64,000 nt of DNA, taken from positions 1-64,000 of the forward strand of contig JAUMSH010000052.1 of the NCBI GenBank assembly GCA_031292915.1, given 5' to 3'. Numbering within the stretch: the first letter of the stretch is position 1; every line of letters begins with the position of its first letter. The position numbers were made by a program, and so were the translations under genes. The stretch is from Collinsella sp. GTDB taxonomy: Bacteria; Actinomycetota; Coriobacteriia; Coriobacteriales; Coriobacteriaceae. The notes under the pieces are model-generated. The model had not been told where the DNA came from. It made no database searches and worked only from the letters and a program-made list of their open reading frames with translations. Positions 24,342 through 39,985 of the stretch are shown in pieces.

Positions 24342-25718
24342 ATGTGGGCATACGAGACGACGTTCTATCAAATCTATCCGCTGGGCTTTTGCGGAGCTCC
24401 GCGCGAAAACGCCGCCCCCGTTGCCGAGGATGAGCTCGCCCAGGCTGTCAACGCCGCGCCAAACCCCGATGCGCCCATCATGAAGATCGCCCAATGGGCC
24501 GACTACCTGCAGGAAATCGGCGTTGGCGCTGTGCTCATCAACCCACCGCTCGAATCTGATAGCCACGGCTACGATACACGCAGCCTGCGCCATATCGACC
24601 GTCGCCTGGGTGGGGATGCCGACTTTGCCGCCGTATGCGACACGCTGCATGCCCATGGCATCCGCGTGGTGCTCGATGCCGTCTTCAACCACGTCGGCCG
24701 CGGTTTTTGGGCCTTCCGCGATGTGCAGGAGCGCAAGTGGGACTCGCCGTACAAGGACTGGTTCCACATTAGCTTTGACGGCGATTCCTGCTATGGCGAT
24801 GGCTTTTGGTACGAGGGCTGGGAAGGCCATTTTGAGCTTGTGAAGCTCAACCTGCAAAATCCCGCTGTGGTCGATTACCTGCTCGAGTCCGTGCGCCGCT
24901 GGGCCGAGGTCTTTGGCGTCGACGGCCTGCGCCTGGACGTTGCCTATATGCTCGACCGCGACTTTATGCGCCGCCTGCACGTCTTTACCCGTGAGCTCAA
25001 GCCCGACTTTGTGCTGATCGGCGAGACGCTCCACGGCGACTACAACCAAATCGTCAACGACGAGATGCTCGACTCCTGCACCAACTACGAGTGCTACAAG
25101 GGCCTGTACTCCAGCTTTAACTCGGTCAACATGTTCGAGATCGCCCATTCGCTGCACCGCCAGTTTGGCGGCGATCCGTGGCGCATCTACCGCGGCAAAC
25201 ATCTGCTGTCGTTTGTCGACAACCACGATGTGCCGCGCCTGGCAAGTATCCTCACCGACAAGTCGTGTCTGCGTCCCGCCTACGGCATGCTCTTTGGCAT
25301 GCCGGGCATCCCGTGCGTCTACTATGGCAGTGAGTGGGGAATTGCCGGCGAAAAGGGTGGCCCCGATGGCGACTGGGCGCTGCGACCTGCGCTCAATGAG
25401 CCTGTGCCCAACGAGCTGACGGCGTTCATCACGCAGCTTGCGCACCTTCGCTCGGCCGACGACGCGGCTGCCCGTGCTCTCAACTACGGTGCCTATCGCA
25501 ACGTGGTGATCCAGAACAAGCAGCTGCTGTTCGAGCGCGCCTGTGACGGCGCGACGGTACTCGTGGCGGTGAATGCCGTGGGTGAGCCTTACACCTTTGG
25601 CGCCGGCGAGCTCAACGGGTCCTTCGTCGACCTGCTTGCCGACGATGCGCCCACGGTCGAGCTGACGGGTACCCTTGAGCTTGCACCCTACGAGGTGCGC
25701 TATCTGTTGAGGGCCTAG
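24342..25718 (+). CDS. GH13 alpha-amylase-family glycosidase
   Basis: 458-residue TIM-barrel enzyme acting on alpha-glucans or maltodextrins. The conserved regions are present in order: DAVFNHVG (region I), GLRLDVAY with the nucleophile Asp (II), VLIGETLHGDY with the acid/base Glu (III) and FVDNHDVPR (IV). No signal peptide, so it is cytoplasmic, like cyclomaltodextrinases and neopullulanases. A short C-terminal beta domain ends VRYLLRA. The start at 24342 follows GGGAGG. The gene is followed after 3 bases by the DNA glycosylase, so they are probably co-transcribed. Confidence 0.92.
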   Translation: MWAYETTFYQIYPLGFCGAPRENAAPVAEDELAQAVNAAPNPDAPIMKIAQWADYLQEIGVGAVLINPPLESDSHGYDTRSLRHIDRRLGGDADFAAVCDTLHAHGIRVVLDAVFNHVGRGFWAFRDVQERKWDSPYKDWFHISFDGDSCYGDGFWYEGWEGHFELVKLNLQNPAVVDYLLESVRRWAEVFGVDGLRLDVAYMLDRDFMRRLHVFTRELKPDFVLIGETLHGDYNQIVNDEMLDSCTNYECYKGLYSSFNSVNMFEIAHSLHRQFGGDPWRIYRGKHLLSFVDNHDVPRLASILTDKSCLRPAYGMLFGMPGIPCVYYGSEWGIAGEKGGPDGDWALRPALNEPVPNELTAFITQLAHLRSADDAAARALNYGAYRNVVIQNKQLLFERACDGATVLVAVNAVGEPYTFGAGELNGSFVDLLADDAPTVELTGTLELAPYEVRYLLRA

Positions 25719-25721
25719 GCC

Positions 25722-26291
25722 ATGGCTGCGTCCGACGAGGGCTATCAACATATTGAGCATGGGTTTGAGCCCGTGTTTGACGAGCACTCGCGCGTTTTGG
25801 TGCTGGGGTCGTTTCCCTCGGTGCTCTCGCGTGCTAATGCCTTTTATTACGGCAACCCGCAGAATCGCTTTTGGCGGGTGATGGCCGCGTGCCTCGGTGT
25901 GCCTGTGCCGCCCAACGAGGGCGACCTCTTGGCGGGCAGCGAGCCTGCGGCGCTCGATGCCTCGATAGCCGCCAAGCGGGCCATGCTGCTGAACGGCGGC
26001 GTGGCCCTGTGGGATGTGATCGAGAGCTGCGACATTAAGGGCTCGAGCGACGCGAGTATTCGCAACGTTGTGCCGGCACATATCGAGTGCATTACCGACG
26101 CCGCGTCGATCGAGGTCGTTGTCTGTAACGGCGGTACGGCAGGGCGACTCTACAAACGCTACTTGCAAGATCGGACGGGGTTGCCCGCCGTCGTCTTGCC
26201 CTCGACAAGTCCTGCCAATGCCGCCTGGCGCCTGGAGCGGCTTGTTGAGCGGTGGAGCGGCGCCGCTGATTGGCAGGCTTTTTCGATTTAG
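25722..26291 (+). CDS. DNA-deoxyinosine glycosylase-like protein (UDG superfamily)
   Basis: Predicted base-excision repair enzyme of 189 residues that removes hypoxanthine (deaminated adenine) from DNA. The family motif LVLGSFPSVLSRANAFYYG with NPQNRFWRV is close to the N-terminus, and the second motif VVLPSTSPANA lies near residue 160. It starts three bases after the amylase stop. Its 3' end overlaps the convergent gene at 26288 by four bases. Confidence 0.85.
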   Translation: MAASDEGYQHIEHGFEPVFDEHSRVLVLGSFPSVLSRANAFYYGNPQNRFWRVMAACLGVPVPPNEGDLLAGSEPAALDASIAAKRAMLLNGGVALWDVIESCDIKGSSDASIRNVVPAHIECITDAASIEVVVCNGGTAGRLYKRYLQDRTGLPAVVLPSTSPANAAWRLERLVERWSGAADWQAFSI

Positions 26292-26944
26292 CAGTTTGAG
26301 TGCTCGGCAAGATGCCTCATAACGGCGTGCCAGATCGGTGTGGGCAGTGCAGACGTGGCACGCACCATGCCGTCGGTGTCGACGCCACCCGTTGCGGCAC
26401 CACCGAGCTTTTGCGCGTGTTCGACGGAACATCCCATGCGAACGGCGCCCACGAGCTTGTCCATGGCCTCAGAAAACGGTCGCCGCAAGAGTCCCATGCG
26501 CGGAGAGCGACGAAGCGCCGCAATGCCGCTGCCGGCGCAGATGGCAACGCCGCCACACCACAATTGGCCATGGCGCTCACATGCCTTGTGCAGGCGAACG
26601 GCGGTCCCACGCGCCTGCTCAGTGCCCTCTTGTGCGGCTCGAATCGCGACATAGACGCGCGTTCCCGTACCGCCAAAGCGCTCAAGCGCCTGCTCGATGG
26701 CTGTCAACGTCTCATCGTCAGCCACATCTTCAATGGCCAGCACGATGCCATCGGCAACGCTGCCGGCGTCATTTGCCTTCAAGTCGACCGGGCGGGGGAG
26801 TGCGGTGCCGGAAAGTTGAGCATAGGCGGCGATGGCATCCTGCAGGTCCCAGAGCAAAAAATCAAGATCGGCGCTATTGGGAATACTGATATACGCAACG
26901 GTGTGCAGTGTTTTTGGTACGTCGCCGCGCGCGGTCGTCTCCAT
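26288..26944 (-). CDS. Hypothetical protein, possibly flavodoxin-like
   Basis: 218 residues, family not recognised with confidence. It begins METTARGDVPKTLHTVAYIS, has a predicted alternating alpha/beta pattern (VYVAIRAAQEG, LWCGGVAICAGSGIAAL) and a C-terminal helix pair (RPFSEAMDKLVGAVRMG). Glycine-rich GGVAICAGSG after a strand and the PFSEAMDKL helix recall small flavin reductases, but this is only an impression. There is no signal peptide. It is divergent from the aminotransferase at 27038 and convergent with the DNA glycosylase. Confidence 0.6.
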   Translation of the reverse strand: METTARGDVPKTLHTVAYISIPNSADLDFLLWDLQDAIAAYAQLSGTALPRPVDLKANDAGSVADGIVLAIEDVADDETLTAIEQALERFGGTGTRVYVAIRAAQEGTEQARGTAVRLHKACERHGQLWCGGVAICAGSGIAALRRSPRMGLLRRPFSEAMDKLVGAVRMGCSVEHAQKLGGAATGGVDTDGMVRATSALPTPIWHAVMRHLAEHSNC

Positions 26945-27037
26945 GCCATCTCCTTTCCGGCTCGTTTCCGTTTAGGTTACACCGTCTGGTGGCGCCCCGC
27001 CGCGCTATCCTAGTGCAACCCTTACGAAAGGAACGCC

Positions 27038-28174
27038 ATGCGTCTGCCCATGAATACCTCGCTTGCCATGCTCAAGCCCTCCGGTATCCGCCGGATCAAC
27101 GCGCTCGCCGCCCAGCATCCGGGGTGCATCGCGCTCGCGCTCGGCGAGCCCGATTTTCCCACGCCCGATGTGATTAGCGCCGAGGTGACCGCCGCACTGG
27201 ACCGCGGTGACACGCACTATCCGCCCAACAACGGTCGCCCCGCCCTGCGTGAGGCGTTGTCTGCCTACATGGGGGGCGCGGGCCTTACGTTTTCGGCCGA
27301 CGAGGTCATCCTGACCGACGGCGCGACCGAGGCCCTGTCGGCAACATTCATGGCCATGCTCAACCCCGGCGACGAGGTCATTATCCCCACGCCGGCCTTT
27401 GGCCTGTACGAGAGCATCGTCGTGGCCAACCACGCCAAAGCGGTCTTTTTGGATACAGAGCCTGCACAATTCCAGATTGATGAGGAGGCGCTTCGCGCCT
27501 GCGTGACGCCGGCGACTAAGGCCATCGTCATCTGCTCGCCCAACAATCCCACGGGCTGCATCCTCGACGCGGCATCGCTCGACGCCGTGGCACACGTGGC
27601 GGAGCAGGCGGGCATCTACGTGGTCTGCGACGACGTGTACAACCGTCTGGTCTACGTGGACGGCTACGAGCGATTTGCCCAGCGCCACCCGGAGCTACGC
27701 GAGCAGACGGTCGTCATCGAGAGTTTCTCTAAGCCCTGGGCCATGACCGGCTGGCGCCTGGGCTGGCTCGCAGCCGCAGCCCCCGTCATCGCCGAGATCG
27801 CAAAGGTCCACCAATACCTAGTATCGAGTGCTGTCTCCTTCGAAATGGACGCCGCAGCCCGAGCCCTCACCGTCGACCCCACCCCCATGCTCGAAGTCTA
27901 CCGGGCCCGCCGCGAACGCGTACTCGCAGCCTTAGACGCCATGGGCCTCGACGTAGTGGAACCAGCCGGCGCCTTCTACGCCTTCCCCAGCATCAAACAA
28001 TTCGGCCTAACAAGCGAAGACTTCTGCATCAAGGCCATCAAAGAAGCAAACGTAGCTCTAGTCCCGGGCGACTGTTTCGGCACCGAAGGCCACATCCGCC
28101 TAAGCTATTGTGTTTCCGACCAAGATTTGGACGAAGGCCTAAATCGCCTGTCCACCTTCATTTCAACCTTATAG
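27038..28174 (+). CDS. Class I/II pyridoxal-phosphate aminotransferase
   Basis: 378-residue fold-type I aminotransferase, closest in plan to PatA/aspartate-type enzymes. The substrate segment ALGEPDFPTPD, the PNNPTG motif (CSPNNPTGCIL) and the PLP-lysine motif SFSKPWAMTGWRLGW are intact; the C-terminal arginine region is HIRLSYCVS. AAAGGA precedes the ATG by seven bases. From about 27765 to the stop the codon choice changes: A-ending codons (CTA, GTA, GCA, GAA, CAA) become frequent while the first two thirds use G/C endings. The gene ends 53 bases before an inverted-repeat element. Confidence 0.92.
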   Translation: MRLPMNTSLAMLKPSGIRRINALAAQHPGCIALALGEPDFPTPDVISAEVTAALDRGDTHYPPNNGRPALREALSAYMGGAGLTFSADEVILTDGATEALSATFMAMLNPGDEVIIPTPAFGLYESIVVANHAKAVFLDTEPAQFQIDEEALRACVTPATKAIVICSPNNPTGCILDAASLDAVAHVAEQAGIYVVCDDVYNRLVYVDGYERFAQRHPELREQTVVIESFSKPWAMTGWRLGWLAAAAPVIAEIAKVHQYLVSSAVSFEMDAAARALTVDPTPMLEVYRARRERVLAALDAMGLDVVEPAGAFYAFPSIKQFGLTSEDFCIKAIKEANVALVPGDCFGTEGHIRLSYCVSDQDLDEGLNRLSTFISTL

Positions 28175-28227
28175 CCCAACGGGACGCAACACATCAGCCC
28201 ACCGACCCAAGCATTATGAGTGGGGCG

Positions 28228-28442
28228 CGTCGCTCAACGGACACGAGGATTCGCAGCAAAGTTACCGCAGCTCCGGTCCGAGGGGCCGGGTTGAGATTTT
28301 CGTAGATTCCGCACGAGCCGAAGAGCACTTAATGTGCTCTTCGTGCGAGCCAGGACTTGACCGAGCGAAAATCTCAACCCGGCCCCTCGGACCGGAGCGT
28401 ATGCAGGGTTTGTGTACGAATCCTCGCGCCCGTTGACCGACG
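28228..28442 (+). ncRNA. Long-armed inverted-repeat element, family 2, copy 1
   Basis: Perfect 33-bp arms (28270-28302 and 28366-28398) enclose a 63-nt core (28303-28365). Outside them an imperfect inverted repeat continues to 28228 and 28442 (for example CGAGGATTCG and CGAATCCTCG). The core has the hairpin GAAGAGCAC-TTAAT-GTGCTCTTC flanked by CCGCACGAGCC and GTGCGAGCCAGGACT. Copies 2 and 3 share the core but not the arms. It fills the gap between the aminotransferase and rplJ. Confidence 0.75.
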
Positions 28443-28461
28443 CCGGGGTCCCCGCCATAAT
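28433..28461 (+). promoter_or_regulatory. Promoter of rplJ-rplL
   Basis: TTGACC (28433-28438), a 17-base spacer and CATAAT (28456-28461) are close to consensus. The -35 lies inside the right outer arm of the inverted-repeat element. Confidence 0.65.
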
Positions 28462-28464
28462 ACT

Positions 28465-28640
28465 TTCGGTTCACGCACGAATCCGCTGCCAGAGACAGCC
28501 GGTGCAAACGGGCATCGCCCGCGAGCTTAATGGGATATCCCGCCAGCCGAGGTGGTCGAGTAGATATGTCTTCTCGCCCCCGTCGCTCATGCAGCGCGGG
28601 GGCTTTCTTTTTGGACATGCCCCCGTCACGTCCTTGTGGC
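28465..28640 (+). promoter_or_regulatory. rplJ leader (L10 leader) with attenuator-like terminator
   Basis: About 210 transcribed bases precede rplJ. They contain an intrinsic-terminator-like hairpin at 28576-28612 (GCCCCC / GGGGGC with an inner GCT/AGC, then TTTCTTTTT). Position and plan fit the known L10-leader class, in which L10 or the L10-L12 complex binds its own mRNA; the exact binding loop was not matched. Confidence 0.6.
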
Positions 28641-28677
28641 GGACCGTGCCCGGAAAGAAATTGAGGAGGTGTAATTC

Positions 28678-29199
28678 ATGCCCCAGCAGTACAAAATCGA
28701 CAAGGTTGCAGAGATCGAGTCCCGTATCGCCGAGAATGCCGGTCTGTTCGTCGTCAACTACAACGGTCTGACGGTTAAGCAGGCTCAGGAGCTGCGTCAT
28801 CAGCTTCGCGAGTGCGGCGCCGAGATGAAGGTCTACAAGAACAACCTGGTCAAGATCGCTCTCAAGAACCAGGAGCAGCCCGAGCTCGACGAGATCCTCG
28901 CCGGCCCCGTCGCTTATGTGTTCTACGAGTCCGAGCCGGTCGAGGCCGCTAAGGCCCTTAAGGACTTCTCCGCTAAGTCCAAGGGCGTCCTTGAGATCAA
29001 GGGCGGTATCTCCGACGGCAAGGCCGTTTCCGCTGATGATGTTAAGGCTATCGCCGAGCTGCCCACCAAGGATCAGCTTCTCGGCCAGATCGCCGGTCTC
29101 ATCTCCGGTTTCGCTCGCGACATCGCTGTCTGCGTCAACGGCGTTTCCTCTGGTCTCGCTCGTTCGATCCAGCAGGTCTCCGAGCAGAAGGCAGCCTAG
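28678..29199 (+). CDS. rplJ: 50S ribosomal protein L10
   Basis: Base of the L12 stalk, 173 residues. N-terminal rRNA-binding domain (FVVNYNGLTVKQAQELRHQLRECGAEMKVYKNNL) and C-terminal helix (LISGFARDIAVCVNGVSSGL) that carries L12 dimers are both present. GGAGGT lies nine bases before the ATG. Followed by rplL after 102 bases. The gene pair is 25 kb from rplK-rplA although the four often form one cluster. Confidence 0.97.
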   Translation: MPQQYKIDKVAEIESRIAENAGLFVVNYNGLTVKQAQELRHQLRECGAEMKVYKNNLVKIALKNQEQPELDEILAGPVAYVFYESEPVEAAKALKDFSAKSKGVLEIKGGISDGKAVSADDVKAIAELPTKDQLLGQIAGLISGFARDIAVCVNGVSSGLARSIQQVSEQKAA

Positions 29200-29301
29200 T
29201 CGCTGTTTTCACCCGCGGCGGCAACGCCGCACCCCTGGCGCATTCGCGCCGTGTTTTAACTGATCTCCGTGCACAGACACGGAAACCGAAAGGACTTAGA
29301 A

Positions 29302-29679
29302 ATGGCTAAGCTTACCACCGATGAGATCATCGATGCTCTTAAGGAAATGACCCTTCTCGAGGCTTCCGAGCTCGTTAAGGCTATCGAGGACACCTTCGGC
29401 GTTTCCGCCGCTGCTCCTGCCGCCGTTGTCGCCGCTCCCGCTGCTGGCGCTGCTGAGGCCGAGGAGAAGACCGAGTTTGACGTCGTGCTCGAGGGCTTCG
29501 GCGACAACAAGATCCAGGTCATCAAGGCCGTCCGTGAGCTCACCAACCTTGGCCTGAAGGAGGCCAAGGAGGTCGTCGAGGGCGCTCCCAAGGCTGTTCT
29601 CGAGGGTGCCAAGAAGGAGGACGCCGAGGCTGCCAAGGAGAAGCTCGAGGCTGCTGGCGCTGCTGTCACCCTCAAGTAA
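29302..29679 (+). CDS. rplL: 50S ribosomal protein L7/L12
   Basis: Multi-copy stalk protein that recruits translational GTPases, 125 residues. N-terminal dimerisation helix pair, Ala/Pro-rich hinge (AAAPAAVVAAPAAGAAE) and C-terminal domain (DVVLEGFGDNKIQVIKAVRELTNLGLKEAK) are typical. The start at 29302 follows AAAGGA; the frame's earlier ATG at 29269 has none. The 102-base spacer after rplJ allows separate ribosome loading. Confidence 0.97.
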   Translation: MAKLTTDEIIDALKEMTLLEASELVKAIEDTFGVSAAAPAAVVAAPAAGAAEAEEKTEFDVVLEGFGDNKIQVIKAVRELTNLGLKEAKEVVEGAPKAVLEGAKKEDAEAAKEKLEAAGAAVTLK

Positions 29680-29704
29680 TCAGGCTTTCTCGCCAGATTT
29701 CTTT

Positions 29705-29739
29705 GCAGACGGGGTTCGCATTGCGAGCCCCGTCTTTTT
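29705..29739 (+). terminator. Intrinsic terminator after rplL
   Basis: AGACGGGGTTCGCA and TGCGAGCCCCGTCT pair over 14 positions (one G-U) and are followed by six T. Confidence 0.93.
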
Positions 29740-29884
29740 TGTTATGACACCTCTATTTTGCTGGCTCGGCATGCAAATTTGCTGCCGTTTGCGGTGTTTT
29801 GGGGTCGCTACCGTTGGACGATAAAATTGCACCATTCGCGCAATAATTTGCGTTGACCTGCTGAAGAATGGCGCTTGCCTTCAT

Positions 29885-29899
29885 TAACGTTAATTAACA
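29885..29899. promoter_or_regulatory. Overlapping palindromes upstream of galU
   Basis: TTAACGTTAA (29885-29894) and GTTAATTAAC (29890-29899) overlap, about 95 bases before galU. They are a candidate operator. A TTGACC lies near 29853. The stretch 29740-29992 has no gene. Confidence 0.35.
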
Positions 29900-29992
29900 G
29901 CGGTAAGATACCTCGGTATCGCAATTAAGTCTGCGGCCGGTGAGCCGCACGCACGGGCGTTATTTGCGCCTGCGAAAGGATCCTTGAATACT

Positions 29993-30901
29993 ATGAAGGC
30001 AATCATCCCCGCCGCCGGTCTTGGCACGCGTTTTCTGCCTGGCACCAAGTGCACGCCCAAAGAGATGCTGCCGGTTCTCGACAAGCCGGTCATCCAGTAT
30101 GTCGTCGAGGAGGCGCTCGACCCCGAGGAGGTCGACGACGCCATCATCGTTACCTCGCCCGGCAAGCCCGAGCTGCTGAACTACTTCCAGCCCGACCGTT
30201 CGCTCGAGAACCTGCTGCGCGAGCGCGGTAAGGATGCCTACGCCGACGCTGTCGCCCATGCGGGCGGTATGCCGGTCGACTTCCGCTATCAGTACGAGCC
30301 CAAGGGTCTCGGTCACGCCATTCGCTCTGCCGCCGACGCTGTGGCAGGGGAGAACTTCTTGGTTCTTCTGGGCGACTACGTTGTGCCTAACCGTGATATC
30401 TGCGACAAGATGCTTGCCGTCTCCAAGGAGCACGGTGGCGCTTCGGTTATCGCTGTTGCCGCGTGTGCTCCCGAGGAGGTCAGCCGCTACGGCGTTATCG
30501 CCGGTGAGCGCGTGGGCTCGCTCGAGGGCGCCGAGGACGTTGCCGATGGCGAGCCGGGTGCCGTGTGGCGCATCGGCGGTCTGGTTGAGAAGCCTGCCCC
30601 CGAGGCGGCTCCGTCCAACCTGTACATCGTCGGTCGCTACCTCCTGTCTCCGCTGGTCATGGACCTGCTGGCCGATCAGCAGGCCGGTAAGGGCGGCGAG
30701 ATCCAGCTGACCGACGCCATGGCCCGTTCGCTCGATCGCGAGGCCATGTATGCCGTCGTCATCGACCCGCTGTCGGGCTACGACACCGGTACCCCCTCTG
30801 GCTGGATGGCCACCAACGCCCTCATGGCTGCAAGCGATCCTCGCTTCGCCGATGCCTTCTGGGACGCCATCGACGAGCGCGGCGGCTTGATGCGCAAGTA
30901 G
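29993..30901 (+). CDS. galU: UTP-glucose-1-phosphate uridylyltransferase
   Basis: Makes UDP-glucose for polysaccharide and glycolipid synthesis; 302 residues. The nucleotide-binding signature AAGLGTRFLPGTKCTPKEMLPV is at the N-terminus, and PKGLGHAIRSA and EKPAPEAAPSNLYIVGRYLL follow. ATG at 29993 is chosen because it gives the usual MKAIIPAAG start, although AAAGGA is 12 bases away; a TTG at 29984 is three bases from it. Flanked by terminators on both sides, so monocistronic. Confidence 0.95.
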   Translation: MKAIIPAAGLGTRFLPGTKCTPKEMLPVLDKPVIQYVVEEALDPEEVDDAIIVTSPGKPELLNYFQPDRSLENLLRERGKDAYADAVAHAGGMPVDFRYQYEPKGLGHAIRSAADAVAGENFLVLLGDYVVPNRDICDKMLAVSKEHGGASVIAVAACAPEEVSRYGVIAGERVGSLEGAEDVADGEPGAVWRIGGLVEKPAPEAAPSNLYIVGRYLLSPLVMDLLADQQAGKGGEIQLTDAMARSLDREAMYAVVIDPLSGYDTGTPSGWMATNALMAASDPRFADAFWDAIDERGGLMRK

Positions 30902-30921
30902 GCCTTCGGGCAACGATATTT

Positions 30922-30954
30922 ACGGGCGCGGACCTCGGTTCGCGCCCGTTTTTT
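30922..30954 (+). terminator. Intrinsic terminator after galU
   Basis: ACGGGCGCG and CGCGCCCGT form a 9-bp perfect GC-rich stem followed by six T. Confidence 0.93.
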
Positions 30955-31087
30955 ATAAGAGCTGCGATTGCTGGCTCTCTGTTCACAGAAAATATATGAA
31001 CAGGTGTTCGATGCACATATATCTACCTGCGTGTTTTCTGACGAAAAACTTTGCTACTCCAAAAACTCAATCGCGTCAAGGCTTTTC

Positions 31088-31115
31088 TTGCTCAACGGTC
31101 GGTACCTGATAAACT
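31088..31115 (+). promoter_or_regulatory. Candidate rpoBC promoter
   Basis: TTGCTC, a 16-base spacer and TAAACT precede rpoB by 73 bases. The rest of 30955-31188 shows no gene. Confidence 0.4.
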
Positions 31116-31188
31116 ATTAGGTTGCGATAACTGGCGAAGCTATGCCTCGCCAATCCACCGAGCATTTCCGTGAAGGAGGAAAAACCTG

Positions 31189-34680
<3,492 letters not shown>

Positions 34681-34686
34681 TTGACT

Positions 34687-39162
<4,476 letters not shown>

Positions 39163-39167
39163 CTAGT

Positions 39168-39191
39168 TCCGCCGTTCTAACGAACGGCGGA
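39168..39191 (+). terminator. Hairpin after rpoC
   Basis: TCCGCCGTTC and GAACGGCGGA form a perfect 10-bp stem with a TAAC loop, six bases after the stop. No T tract, so it may act together with the stronger hairpin at 39236-39277. Confidence 0.6.
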
Positions 39192-39197
39192 GATCTC

Positions 39198-39312
39198 CGT
39201 CGCTGTGCGGCCCCCAGAGCTACAATCTGTCATTCAAAAGGCAGGGCATGACCAAAAGGTCAATGCCCTGCCTTTTTCATGCCACCTCGTACGCTCTGGG
39301 GGCCGCTCGCTT
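39198..39312 (+). ncRNA. Structured repeat element, family 1, copy B (also terminates rpoC)
   Basis: Outer arms GCGGCCCCCAGAGC (39207-39220) and GCTCTGGGGGCCGC (39293-39306) enclose an inner hairpin (39236-39277) with GGCAGGGCATGACC and GGTCAATGCCCTGCC, the same bulged A as copy A, an AAAA loop and a TTTTT tail. The T tail makes the inner hairpin a good terminator here, unlike in copy A. Confidence 0.62.
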
Positions 39313-39383
39313 GCGTATGCTCAACCTGTTGCGTTCCGTTGATCCCTTGGGGACGGAGGAAAACGGATCATTTTGAGGTGCGA

Positions 39384-39514
39384 TTTCGGAAGTATGCGGC
39401 AAAATCTTGATGGGTCGACCACGCCGCATATGCTCAAGCGCTCTACCTGCTGGTTTGTTATCGCAAAACCCCTGCGTGCTCGGCAAGTTCATAATTTGCC
39501 GCATACTTCCGAAA
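39384..39514 (+). repeat. Inverted repeat with two alternative pairings
   Basis: Perfect 20-bp arms TTTCGGAAGTATGCGGCAAA (39384-39403) and TTTGCCGCATACTTCCGAAA (39495-39514) are 91 nt apart. The interior carries GCCGCATA (39423-39430), which can pair with the same TATGCGGC of the left arm, so the two hairpins exclude each other. Confidence 0.6.
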
Positions 39515-39574
39515 ACGCCGCCGATTTCCATACGACAGATGAGAGCAGATCACCGCTGGAGCGCGGCGTTTCCC

Positions 39575-39616
39575 CAGATATAACCGACCAAAATAAACCT
39601 GTCCCTTTTTGGCAGG
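39575..39616 (+). repeat. Dispersed repeat D, copy 2
   Basis: Nearly identical to 7321-7363, with the core AAATAAACCTGTCCCTTTTT and a small CCTG/CAGG hairpin. Confidence 0.7.
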
Positions 39617-39639
39617 GAACGTTGCCCCGACGAGCACGT

Positions 39640-39780
39640 CGGATTCCCGGTCCGGGCGGCACAGGGGTTAAGTTTGTCGCGAGTTCCGCACGAGCCGGAG
39701 GCCACTTAATGTGGCCTCCGTGCGAGCCAGGACTGTAGAGCAGCAAACTTAACCCCTGTGCCGCCCGGACCGGGAATCCG
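39640..39780 (+). ncRNA. Long-armed inverted-repeat element, family 2, copy 2
   Basis: Perfect 37-bp arms (39640-39676 and 39744-39780) enclose a 67-nt core (39677-39743) with the hairpin GGAGGCCAC-TTAAT-GTGGCCTCC and the flanks GAGTTCCGCACGAGCC and AGGACTGTAGAGCAG. Arms have no likeness to copies 1 or 3. It lies upstream of the rpsL promoter. Confidence 0.75.
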
Positions 39781-39863
39781 CCCACGCGCACAGAAGGGGA
39801 TTCCTTTTGTGTAGGCTTTGCGGAAATGTGGGTATTTTAGGATACGCCCGGCGGCGTGGTCTG

Positions 39864-39892
39864 TTGACGACACAGCTAACGCCACGTATCCT
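39864..39892 (+). promoter_or_regulatory. Promoter of rpsL-rpsG-fusA-rpsJ
   Basis: TTGACG (39864-39869), a 17-base spacer and TATCCT (39887-39892), about 95 bases before rpsL. Confidence 0.65.
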
Positions 39893-39985
39893 ATCGAACT
39901 GCGTGTTTCGTAGGGGGATGCTGACCCCTCGATTCAAGCCGTTGCACTTTACAGAAAGCTGGAATCATTCGAGAAGGAGTACGCT

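Noticed and set aside
24270..26432. 720-codon minus-strand frame opposite the GH13 and DNA glycosylase genes
   Set aside because: Both sense genes have clear catalytic motifs; the antisense frame has none.
39277..39738. Small frames in the rpoC-rpsL gap (39277-39531 minus, 39373-39738 plus)
   Set aside because: They run through inverted repeats and repeat D and lack ribosome sites.
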